Shown piece by piece: positions 45,110-52,312 of a DNA stretch of 64,000 nt. A program made the translations under genes and the position numbers. The notes beneath the pieces are model-generated. The model saw nothing but the letters and a program-made list of their open reading frames with translations. It had not been told where the DNA came from and made no database searches. The DNA comes from Parvularcula sp. IMCC14364 (lineage in GTDB: Bacteria; Pseudomonadota; Alphaproteobacteria; Caulobacterales; Parvularculaceae): positions 3,209,118 to 3,273,117 of the forward strand of contig NZ_CP132334.1 in NCBI RefSeq assembly GCF_030758415.1, read 5' to 3'. How positions within the stretch are numbered: the stretch's first letter is position 1; every line of letters begins with the position of its first letter.

Positions 45110-46264
45110 ATGAAAAGTTTTTCAATTGACGATGAGCAACTGGCAAGACTGGTATGTGCTCTGACCGGTGATGAGCTGGCCCGACATTTCAACCATTATA
45201 CAGACTTCGTAGCGCAGGCAGAATGGGGTCCTGACACACCCGTTGGCGAAGATGGGGCAGAGTTGACGCAAGAGCAACTCGAAGCTTGCGCCAGACGGTT
45301 TTGCTCTTTCTTCGACAAGCCTGCGGACAGTCTTATTACCGCAGCATCTGATACGTTTGGCAGTTGGTCGCAACAGGTCAAGCAGTTGATCGAGAAAGAC
45401 CTCAGAACTTTCCGTTTTCACCCAGCGACACAAGGCGGTGTCGCTGAGGCGCGACATTCAGCTGATGAGGTCTGGCAGGATGCGCGCATGATCGCCAGCC
45501 TCATGCACGGTCGACGACGGATTATTACGATGGTTTCAACCCATAGTCTGTTCGGGTTTGTTACTTCTGTCCTGGCGCCCAACCTGCAGCACCTGTCCGT
45601 TGTAGATGGGCGTGCCATGTCACCAGATCTGTTGGCGGATAGTTTGACCTTTGGCGATATTCTCATCGCAACGCCAACGCTGTGGCGCTATCTGGCGCAG
45701 ACATTACCTTCTTTTCCCAATAACGTGATGGGCCTGTCATTTGGCGAGCCGCTGATGCTGGACCTTTCGGCGGAGTTGCGTGAGATGGGTCTAGGCGCAA
45801 TGCGAGAGCTATACGGATCAACCGAAACAGGTATTATCGGATGGCGCGATACGCCTTCTGAGCCCTTTGTCCTGTTTGATCACTGGGCTGCTGATGGGGA
45901 GAAGCTTGTGCGTACCTGTCCGGACGGGCAAGTGCGTGAGCTGACGGCGATGGACCATCTGCTTTGGGAAGGTGACAGGACTTTCAGTCTCGCTGGCCGC
46001 CGCGATGGCGCCGTTCAAATCGGCGCTGTAAATGTCTTTCCACAAAAGATCGGAGAGATAATTGCCGAGCATCCTGATATAGCAGGATGCAATGTGCGAG
46101 TGGCGCAGCGCAGCGGTGCGCTTGACCGACTTATTGCCCATATTGACCTGAATGCAGGGGTGAGTCCCAATCAGGATATGGCGTGGCGTGTGGATGAATG
46201 GTGCCGCAAAAAACTTCGGCCGCCGGAGCGGCCGAGGATATATGTTTTCGGGCAGGTTTCCTGA
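45110..46264 (+). CDS. AMP-dependent ligase-like protein, catalytically degenerate
   Basis: A 384-residue member of the acyl-CoA/aryl-CoA ligase superfamily, starting 3 bases after pabC. A YGSTE motif (A5, 235-239) and GRRDGAVQIG hinge (A8, 296-305) are clear. The P-loop region that should read roughly TSGSTGxPK is PATQGGVAEA (105-114), lacking the usual Ser/Thr run and Lys. The chain ends at LRPPERPRIYVFGQVS, just before the A10 segment that carries the catalytic Lys in working ligases. Its length and ending resemble the short ligases linked to photoactive yellow protein, but no such gene is near. Possible pseudoenzyme or binding protein. Confidence 0.7.
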   Translation: MKSFSIDDEQLARLVCALTGDELARHFNHYTDFVAQAEWGPDTPVGEDGAELTQEQLEACARRFCSFFDKPADSLITAASDTFGSWSQQVKQLIEKDLRTFRFHPATQGGVAEARHSADEVWQDARMIASLMHGRRRIITMVSTHSLFGFVTSVLAPNLQHLSVVDGRAMSPDLLADSLTFGDILIATPTLWRYLAQTLPSFPNNVMGLSFGEPLMLDLSAELREMGLGAMRELYGSTETGIIGWRDTPSEPFVLFDHWAADGEKLVRTCPDGQVRELTAMDHLLWEGDRTFSLAGRRDGAVQIGAVNVFPQKIGEIIAEHPDIAGCNVRVAQRSGALDRLIAHIDLNAGVSPNQDMAWRVDEWCRKKLRPPERPRIYVFGQVS

Positions 46265-46276
46265 ATTGTCCTTGGA

Positions 46277-46744
46277 TCAATTACCCGTAAAGCTACTGGC
46301 TGCGGCTTCCAGCGCTGTGCTGACTTTTGTTGTCGCCTGACCTGTGACCTGTCCGAAGATCTCGTCACTGTCGCCTACAGCGGCAGTCAGTTCACATTTT
46401 TGCGTGCACGTATATGTAGCACGTTCAATGCCGCGGTTCAGTACCAGCATATTGCCTGATGGACTTTGTACACGGATATTCAGATTGTCGATGCGCTCAC
46501 CATTCTGATCAAAGAAATAGATGTTGGTGAGTCCAGGTGTCTTGCCATAGAGAAGGATCTTGTCGTTGGACTGAACAGTCACATCAGCGATAGCCGGATT
46601 ACCGACGACAATGCTGCTGACCGGGGTTTCCAGATCGTAATTACGGACCTGATCAATCGTCAGCCATAGCTCGCCGGCCGTTGCCGAGGCAGGCCAGATA
46701 GCCAGGAAACCCAATGCCAGTGTTGTAAGTATCTCGCGACGCAT
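46277..46744 (-). CDS. stand-alone CpaC N-terminal domain-like exported protein
   Basis: A 155-residue protein starting at ATG 46744 (AGGA upstream). The signal peptide is MRREILTTLALGFLAIWPASATAG. Residues about 25-100 match the N-terminal domain of CpaC/RcpA secretins: VVGNPAIADVTVQSNDKILLYGKTPGLTNIYFFDQNGERI, compare CpaC LVSDPTKVEVVIRSPRRVYLLG. No secretin ring domain follows. A CTQKC pair near residue 118 could form a disulfide. It lies beside the pilus locus, so it is probably an accessory factor of the secretion pore. Confidence 0.8.
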   Translation of the reverse strand: MRREILTTLALGFLAIWPASATAGELWLTIDQVRNYDLETPVSSIVVGNPAIADVTVQSNDKILLYGKTPGLTNIYFFDQNGERIDNLNIRVQSPSGNMLVLNRGIERATYTCTQKCELTAAVGDSDEIFGQVTGQATTKVSTALEAAASSFTGN

Positions 46745-46927
46745 GGAGATATCCTTTCTGTTCATTCGTGCTTTTCTGGCACGAATTTCTCAAGGATTTC
46801 TTAAATGTGTGCGACTGTTGCCGTGCTTCCCTCGAATTAAGGTTCCGGCTTTACGCTGTTTTAACAGGAGTTTGTTCAAGTAGGTGCGCGTTGGGCGAGA
46901 CGCGCATCCGATGGAGACTCCCCCTCA

Positions 46928-47662
46928 ATGATTTCAGCAGCTACGGTTACTCAGGATAGTGCAGGCCAGTGTGATCATGTCAGGGATGCCCTGTTGGCTT
47001 TTGACTCCTTTAACATTTTGCCTGAATCATCTTTGGCCATTCTGGCGGATCATACCTGCAAGCGCGCTTTTGGCGCGGGCGAGACAGTTTTTGCCATGTC
47101 CCAATATGATGGCGGGGAAATTTTTTGCATTGTATCCGGTCAGGCAAGTCTGACGACAATGTCACCTTCAACTGGCGCGCTATCGGTTGAACAGATGTCA
47201 GCAGGACAGGTTTTCGGTCTTGAGTATGTGCTTGGAGAATTTGATCAACAGGATTTGCAGGTGGGCCTGACGGCTATGTCGGAGCTTGAAATTCTGAAAG
47301 TCGACGGAGAGCAGGTTCTTGATCTGGTAAAGCGAAAGCCGGTCGTCGCACGTGCGTTCCTTGTGAACTTTGCCCGGCAACTCCTGAATGACCGCAGGGG
47401 GGCTGAAGAGCATCATGATGATCCGTGCAAGCGTATTTACCGGGCGCTTTTTGACATGTTGGAGCGCGATGAACGGCAATTCACGCCTTTATGGCACATT
47501 AGCGCCATGCCCAAGCACCGCGAACTGGCTGAGGTTGCTGGTACCAGCGAGGCTGAAGTGGCAGAAATCGTTGCGAAGCTGATCAGTCAGAATATTGCTC
47601 AACGTAATTATCCTGGTTTAATCATTACTGATTATTCCAGATTTCATTCTTTGGCGTTGTAA
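46928..47662 (+). CDS. Crp/Fnr family transcription regulator
   Basis: A 244-residue regulator with an N-terminal cyclic-nucleotide-binding-type domain (about 30-145: FGAGETVFAMSQYDGGEIFCIVSGQASL) and a C-terminal Crp winged helix (about 170-235: HRELAEVAGTSEAEVAEIVAKLISQNIAQR). The Fnr-type Cys ligands for an iron-sulfur cluster are absent. It lies directly before the pilin genes and probably controls them. The cNMP contact residues (RxxxxE) are weak, so the ligand is uncertain. Confidence 0.82.
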   Translation: MISAATVTQDSAGQCDHVRDALLAFDSFNILPESSLAILADHTCKRAFGAGETVFAMSQYDGGEIFCIVSGQASLTTMSPSTGALSVEQMSAGQVFGLEYVLGEFDQQDLQVGLTAMSELEILKVDGEQVLDLVKRKPVVARAFLVNFARQLLNDRRGAEEHHDDPCKRIYRALFDMLERDERQFTPLWHISAMPKHRELAEVAGTSEAEVAEIVAKLISQNIAQRNYPGLIITDYSRFHSLAL

Positions 47663-47850
47663 TTTCTGGTGTTAAATAACTGGTCGCCCCTAATTGCTGT
47701 TGGTTTGTGCAAAAATTTAATTATCCGGGTAAGAATTTATTAACCCTGACATGCATTTCGGTCAGTACTTTCTTTACTTCGTTGTGTTAGCTTGAGTTCA
47801 TATCCGAAAACCGGGTGTGCAAGTGCAAGTGCAAGTAAATGGAGTCTAAA

Positions 47851-48024
47851 ATGACAAATCTTATCAACCGTTTTATCAAAGATGAAGAAGGCGCTACAGC
47901 CATTGAATATGGCCTGATCGCTGCATTGATTGCTGTCGCAATTATTGGTGCGCTGCAAGCTGTTGCAACATCACTGAGCAGCAACTTCTCTGAGATTTCA
48001 TCCAATCTGGATTCAGCTGCTTAA
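47851..48024 (+). CDS. flp: Flp type IVb pilin, copy 1
   Basis: A 57-residue prepilin. After the short leader MTNLINRFIKDEEG, the prepilin peptidase site is EG/ATAIEY with the E5-Y6 pair of Flp pilins, then the hydrophobic assembly helix GLIAALIAVAIIGALQAVATSL. TGGAG lies about 7 bases before ATG 47851; the in-frame ATG at 47839 overlaps this ribosome site and is rejected. It is followed by a strong terminator. Copy 2 lies 358 bases downstream and differs in only two residues. Confidence 0.93.
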   Translation: MTNLINRFIKDEEGATAIEYGLIAALIAVAIIGALQAVATSLSSNFSEISSNLDSAA

Positions 48025-48049
48025 GCTGGCGACTATTTCTCACTACCTA

Positions 48050-48078
48050 AAGGGGAGGCTCGAAGCCTCCCCTTTTTT
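48050..48078 (+). terminator. intrinsic terminator after flp copy 1
   Basis: AAGGGGAGGCT and AGCCTCCCCTT form an 11-bp stem with a 3-4 base loop, followed by TTTT. It lies 25 bases after the stop codon of the first pilin gene and should separate its transcript from the second. Confidence 0.9.
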
Positions 48079-48208
48079 ATAATTATAAAAATTTTCATTA
48101 TTGAAATTTCTATCGCATATATTTCCATAAATATTATTTTTACAAGATTTGATTATGATTTCTGTGCCCAAGAGCAGGGCGTAGAAGTGCAAGTAAATGG
48201 AGTCTGAA

Positions 48209-48382
48209 ATGACAAATCTTATCAACCGTTTTATCAAAGATGAAGAAGGCGCTACAGCCATTGAATATGGCCTGATCGCCGCATTGATTGCTGTTGCAAT
48301 CATTGGTGCGCTGCAAGCCGTTGCAACATCACTGAGCACCAACTTCTCCGAGATCTCATCCAACCTGGATGCTGCTGCTTAA
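48209..48382 (+). CDS. Flp type IVb pilin, copy 2
   Basis: A 57-residue pilin nearly identical to copy 1: one Ser is Thr (STN for SSN) and the tail is LDAAA instead of LDSAA. The leader, cleavage site EG/ATAIEY and ribosome site are the same, and the identity extends about 24 bases upstream of the ATG. The near-identical DNA with mostly silent changes points to a recent tandem duplication. It is followed by a hairpin at 48405-48432. Confidence 0.93.
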   Translation: MTNLINRFIKDEEGATAIEYGLIAALIAVAIIGALQAVATSLSTNFSEISSNLDAAA

Positions 48383-48404
48383 GCCGGGATTCATATCTCA
48401 TAGC

Positions 48405-48432
48405 GGAAGGAGGCCTTGTGGGCCTCCTTTCC
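48405..48432 (+). terminator. hairpin after flp copy 2
   Basis: AAGGAGGCC and GGCCTCCTT pair over 9 bp with a short TTGTG-type loop. The T run is only three bases, so it may be a weak terminator or attenuator. It is also immediately upstream of the third pilin gene. Confidence 0.6.
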
Positions 48433-48451
48433 ATCACTGCGAGGTTCGCTT

Positions 48452-48625
48452 ATGTCAAAGAACATCTATAGCTTCTGGAACGAAGAAAAAGGTGCAACCG
48501 CGATTGAATATTCATTGATTGCAGCGCTTTTGGCGATTGCCGCGATTGGTGCTTTGCAGGCAGTTGCAACATCTCTCAGTACGAATTTTTCTGACATCGC
48601 ATCCGGTGTTGATAGCGCTGTATAA
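48452..48625 (+). CDS. Flp type IVb pilin, divergent copy 3
   Basis: A 57-residue pilin with the same cleavage site (KG/ATAIEY) and tail (VATSLSTNFSDIASGVDSAV) but a different leader, MSKNIYSFWNEEKG, and a more diverged helix. GAGG precedes ATG 48452. It could be a minor pilin or an expressed alternative. It is the last pilin before cpaA and lacks a terminator, so it is likely transcribed with cpaA. Confidence 0.88.
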   Translation: MSKNIYSFWNEEKGATAIEYSLIAALLAIAAIGALQAVATSLSTNFSDIASGVDSAV

Positions 48626-48722
48626 GAATAGGGATCAAACACCCCTTGAGCGCTCCCTCCAATAACCACTCCTTAAGCCTGTTGCTATACGTATTGGCCG
48701 GGTTGTTTAAGACGAGGTGGCG

Positions 48723-49226
48723 ATGCTGTCTTATATCCTAGTTTCCATTTTACCCGCATCATGGCTGATCGCAGCTATCAACGATCTGGGTGAGCTGAAG
48801 ATACCCAACTGGATATCCATAACTCTGGTTCTGGCGTTTCCAGTGATGGCTTTATGCTTTGGCTATTCAATCGAGATGTTATCATCTTCGATTGCCCTCG
48901 CGCTGGGTGTCCTCGTCCTGGGCTTCGCAATCTATACAACCGGCCAGTTTGGGGCCGGAGATGTCAAGTTGCTTGCCGCGACCGCTTTGTGGGTCGGGCC
49001 CGCAGCATTCCCAATGTTTCTTTTCAAAGTGATCCTTGCGAGCGGTATATTTGCTTTCGCGATCATCATGTTTCGCTCAACGCCGATGTTACCGGTCTAT
49101 GCTCATGCGCCCTGGTTGATGGAATTGCATGGCTCGCGTCGTGCCATGCCATATGGCGTTGGTATCGCGCTGGGGGGATTCTGGTCTCTTCATGAGGCGA
49201 TGGCCTTCCTTACCGTATTCGGCTGA
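48723..49226 (+). CDS. cpaA: prepilin peptidase, CpaA type
   Basis: A 167-residue aspartic prepilin peptidase with about six helices, which cleaves Flp pilin leaders. The two catalytic Asp residues are D21 (INDLGELKIPN) and D80 in GAGD, the GxGD motif. It lacks the N-methylation domain, as usual for CpaA/TadV. ATG 48723 is chosen (GAGG upstream); GTG 48717 is two codons earlier. Confidence 0.93.
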   Translation: MLSYILVSILPASWLIAAINDLGELKIPNWISITLVLAFPVMALCFGYSIEMLSSSIALALGVLVLGFAIYTTGQFGAGDVKLLAATALWVGPAAFPMFLFKVILASGIFAFAIIMFRSTPMLPVYAHAPWLMELHGSRRAMPYGVGIALGGFWSLHEAMAFLTVFG

Positions 49227-49328
49227 GGCCAGTCCTTACCTTATTCATTAACTTTGTTTTGAGGGTTTTGCGCCAGATTGGACCTGAACAATTGCGTTTT
49301 TTTGTGTCGAATCTGAAGGCGGTGTGAA

Positions 49329-50084
49329 GTGAATACAGGTCGATTGATACTTCTGGGTGTGGCGCTCCTTGCGGGTGGTGGTGCTTTTTTCCTGGTCGCT
49401 TCAGGCGAAGATACGCCAGAGGTTATTACCCAGGCGATCCCTCAGCAGGAGACCATCGAAACTGTCCGTGTGTTGGTGGCCGACACAGATTTTGCGCAAG
49501 GCGAGCGGCTTGACCCGAAGAAAACCAAATGGGTGAAGTGGCCAAGGAAAGGCCTTCCGGACTTTCTCGTAACGGACGAAAATAAGAGTTTTTATGAAGA
49601 GCTTCCGCAGGCATTAGCCAGAACACCAATTGTAGCTGGTGAGCCGATCACAGAAGCAAAGGTTGTTCGCCCCGGTGATAAAGGAATGCTGGCAGCTTTG
49701 CTGACCCCAGGAATGCGCGCTGTGACGATGGATGTAACCTCACGCCAGTCGGCTGCAGGGTTTATTTTGCCAGGCGACCGTGTCGATGTATTCGCAACAC
49801 TTGAAAATGGTGACGGCACCCAGATGGATAGCAATGTTCTTTATTCTAACATACGTGTTCTGGCTGTTGATCAAACCATGCAACAGGATTCTGAAGGCTC
49901 GATAGTTGGTCGTACAATCACACTAGAATTGGCGCCGGCACAGATTGGCCGTTTTCTGACGGCGCGTGAATCTGGATCGCTTAATCTCGTCCTGCGCAGC
50001 GTCTTCCTGCCCGCGGATGGGGAGGAACTGATTCAGGAAATGGAGCCTGCTGAGGTTCTCGTCATCAGATATGGCCAGTCATGA
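49329..50084 (+). CDS. cpaB: Flp pilus assembly protein CpaB (RcpC)
   Basis: A 251-residue periplasmic pilus assembly protein. A single N-terminal helix (LILLGVALLAGGGAFFLVA) anchors it. The SAF domain is at about 45-110 (VRVLVADTDFAQGERLDPKKTKWVKWP), followed by GMRAVTMDVTSRQSAAGFILPGDRVDVFAT, typical of RcpC. GTG 49329 is the start. It stands first in the long cpaB-tadC run and is 102 bases after cpaA. Confidence 0.92.
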   Translation: MNTGRLILLGVALLAGGGAFFLVASGEDTPEVITQAIPQQETIETVRVLVADTDFAQGERLDPKKTKWVKWPRKGLPDFLVTDENKSFYEELPQALARTPIVAGEPITEAKVVRPGDKGMLAALLTPGMRAVTMDVTSRQSAAGFILPGDRVDVFATLENGDGTQMDSNVLYSNIRVLAVDQTMQQDSEGSIVGRTITLELAPAQIGRFLTARESGSLNLVLRSVFLPADGEELIQEMEPAEVLVIRYGQS

Positions 50085-50124
50085 TCCTAACAATGAATAA
50101 AACCACCAACAGTCAAGGTGTACT

Positions 50125-51591
50125 ATGAGCACGGCAAGAACAACAATTCTCAATAAAGCTGCCACATGGGGCAGTGTTGCCGTCGCGGCCTTCCTTGGCT
50201 TGATGGCTGGGGCGACGTCTGTTCAGGCACAGGAAGCACGCATCATATCAGGTGGAGACACGGCGACGTCCAAAAGCATGACATTGCCGCTGAGCAAAGC
50301 AGCAATTATCGAATTGCCCGAAGCTGCCGCAGATGTACTCGTTTCTGACCCAACAAAAGTTGAGGTCGTTATTCGATCACCGCGCAGGGTTTATCTGCTT
50401 GGTATGGAAGTAGGACAGGCAAATGCCTTTTTCTTTGATGCCCGGAATCGTCAGATTTTGAATCTGGAAATCATTGTTGAGCGGGATGTTGACGCACTGT
50501 CCAATCTTTATTCGCGCTTGATGCCGGATTCACGTATCACAGTCGAGGCAGTCAATGAAAATGTTATCCTGAAGGGTTCTGTCGGTACAGAAACCGAACG
50601 TGCACGTGCGCAGAATGTCGCTGCAAGGTTTACCGGGGATCCGGAACTTGTTCTGAACATGTTAAGCGTGAGAGAACAAAATCAGGTAATGCTCAAAGTA
50701 CGTATTGTTGAGATGCAGCGCAATCTGGTTAAACAGCTTGGTGTTAACGGAAACTTCTTCGCTCAACTAGACAATAATATCTTTACAGGCAGCTGGCAGA
50801 ACAGGTTCCCTTTTTCTGGCGAGGCGTCCGGCGGTATTGGCGGTGACTTGAACACACCTGGATTTGGTGATTTGACCAATCTGGACCTCACGCTGGCAGC
50901 TTTTGAGTCAACTGGCCTCATTCGCACCCTCGCGGAGCCAACTCTGACATCCGTTTCTGGTGAAGGGGCAAACTTCCTTGCAGGTGGTGAGTTTCCTGTC
51001 CCTGTTTCCAGTGACGATGGCGAAGTCGGTATCGAGTTCAAACGCTTTGGTGTTGCTCTCGGTTTCCGTCCGGTTGTTTTGTCCCGGGGGCGGATCAACC
51101 TGAAGATAAATACTGAAGTCAGTGAAGTAGACACTACAAATGGCTTCACACTCTCTGCTTCTTCAGGCATTGACCCGGAAACGGGTGAGCTGATTCCGAA
51201 TGCGTTTCTTATCCCCGGCCTGACAGTGCGCCGCGTTGAAAACGTTATCGAATTGCCAAGTGGTGGGAGCATGGCGATTGCCGGATTGCTGCAGGATAAT
51301 ATCCGTTCTGCCGTGGATGGTGTGCCCGCCCTGAAAGATACACCGGTTCTCGGGCAGCTTTTCCGCAGTAACGAGTTTCGCAGCAACCAGACAGAGCTTG
51401 TCATTATAGTGACGCCGTATCTCGTTGAGCCTGCGCATCGCTCAGAACTGACTGATCCGTCTCAAGGATTTGTTCATGCCACACAGGTACAGCAGATACT
51501 GGTTGGCAAACTGGAGTCCACATACGGCATGCGCCGAAAAACGACTGGATCTTCGACACTGCAAGGGCCTCTGGGCTTCATTCTGGATTAG
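50125..51591 (+). CDS. cpaC: Flp pilus secretin CpaC (RcpA)
   Basis: A 488-residue outer-membrane secretin. Signal peptide about 1-36; N-terminal CpaC domain about 45-115; BON-like domain about 120-170 (SRITVEAVNENVILKGSV); secretin ring domain about 185-445, with the conserved VPVSSDDGEVGIEFKRFGVALGFRPVV and ELPSGGSMAIAGLLQDN blocks and the TELVIIVTPYLVEP end. AAGGTG lies upstream of ATG 50125. Homology to the stand-alone protein at 46277 is confined to the first domain. Confidence 0.94.
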   Translation: MSTARTTILNKAATWGSVAVAAFLGLMAGATSVQAQEARIISGGDTATSKSMTLPLSKAAIIELPEAAADVLVSDPTKVEVVIRSPRRVYLLGMEVGQANAFFFDARNRQILNLEIIVERDVDALSNLYSRLMPDSRITVEAVNENVILKGSVGTETERARAQNVAARFTGDPELVLNMLSVREQNQVMLKVRIVEMQRNLVKQLGVNGNFFAQLDNNIFTGSWQNRFPFSGEASGGIGGDLNTPGFGDLTNLDLTLAAFESTGLIRTLAEPTLTSVSGEGANFLAGGEFPVPVSSDDGEVGIEFKRFGVALGFRPVVLSRGRINLKINTEVSEVDTTNGFTLSASSGIDPETGELIPNAFLIPGLTVRRVENVIELPSGGSMAIAGLLQDNIRSAVDGVPALKDTPVLGQLFRSNEFRSNQTELVIIVTPYLVEPAHRSELTDPSQGFVHATQVQQILVGKLESTYGMRRKTTGSSTLQGPLGFILD

Positions 51592-51606
51592 ACAGGAAAC
51601 AGACAG

Positions 51607-52284
51607 ATGACACTGAAAAGACTTACACCAGCGCTTGTCGCCCTTTGCCTGTTACCAGCATGCTCGACTGTTTTTAATGGGCCGAATGAGGCGCGCACAT
51701 ACGAGGAAGAGCACCCGATCGCTGTTGAGCAACAGACAGTTACGCTGACGGTGCCGGTTGACGCAACGCTTAGTGAACTCAGTCAAATTGACAAGGCAAG
51801 ATTGCGGGCCTTTGTGCAAACCTATTTTACGCGCGGTCATGGCCCGATCACAATTACGGCTCCTTCCGGCGGTCAGTATGACATCTATGGCCAGAGCCTG
51901 GCTGCAGATTTGCGTCAGGAAATGAACAATCTTGGCGTTGACTGGAAAGTTATCAAGGGCGCCACATACAGAGAGGCGGGCTTCTCGGAGAATAGCGAAG
52001 TGATTGTGAGTTTCACCAATTACGTCGCGACAGCGAGCGAATGCGGAGACTGGTCCGAGGAGATAGAGCGCCGTTTCCGTAACATACCTGCTAAGAACTT
52101 TGGCTGCTTTGCACAGCAAAACCTTGCAGCAATGATTGCTGATCCGCGCGATCTGGTGACTCCAACCGCGCTTGCTGACAGTGATGCCTCACGTTCTGCC
52201 AACGTTTACGAAAAATATGTACAGGGCGAGCCGACCTCAAGCCAATCTGATGATTCAATAGATATTCAGGCATCAGAGCAATAA
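51607..52284 (+). CDS. cpaD: Flp pilus assembly lipoprotein CpaD (RcpB)
   Basis: A 225-residue outer-membrane lipoprotein with lipobox LLPAC (C19). ITITAPSGGQYDIYGQSLAADLRQEMNNLGVDW and FGCFAQQNLAAMIADPRDLVTPTALADSDASR are typical of CpaD. It helps position the CpaC pore. AGGAAAC lies before ATG 51607, 15 bases after cpaC. Confidence 0.93.
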   Translation: MTLKRLTPALVALCLLPACSTVFNGPNEARTYEEEHPIAVEQQTVTLTVPVDATLSELSQIDKARLRAFVQTYFTRGHGPITITAPSGGQYDIYGQSLAADLRQEMNNLGVDWKVIKGATYREAGFSENSEVIVSFTNYVATASECGDWSEEIERRFRNIPAKNFGCFAQQNLAAMIADPRDLVTPTALADSDASRSANVYEKYVQGEPTSSQSDDSIDIQASEQ

Positions 52285-52312
52285 GAGAGCGTGAAGGTAC
52301 CGGAGAAATAAT

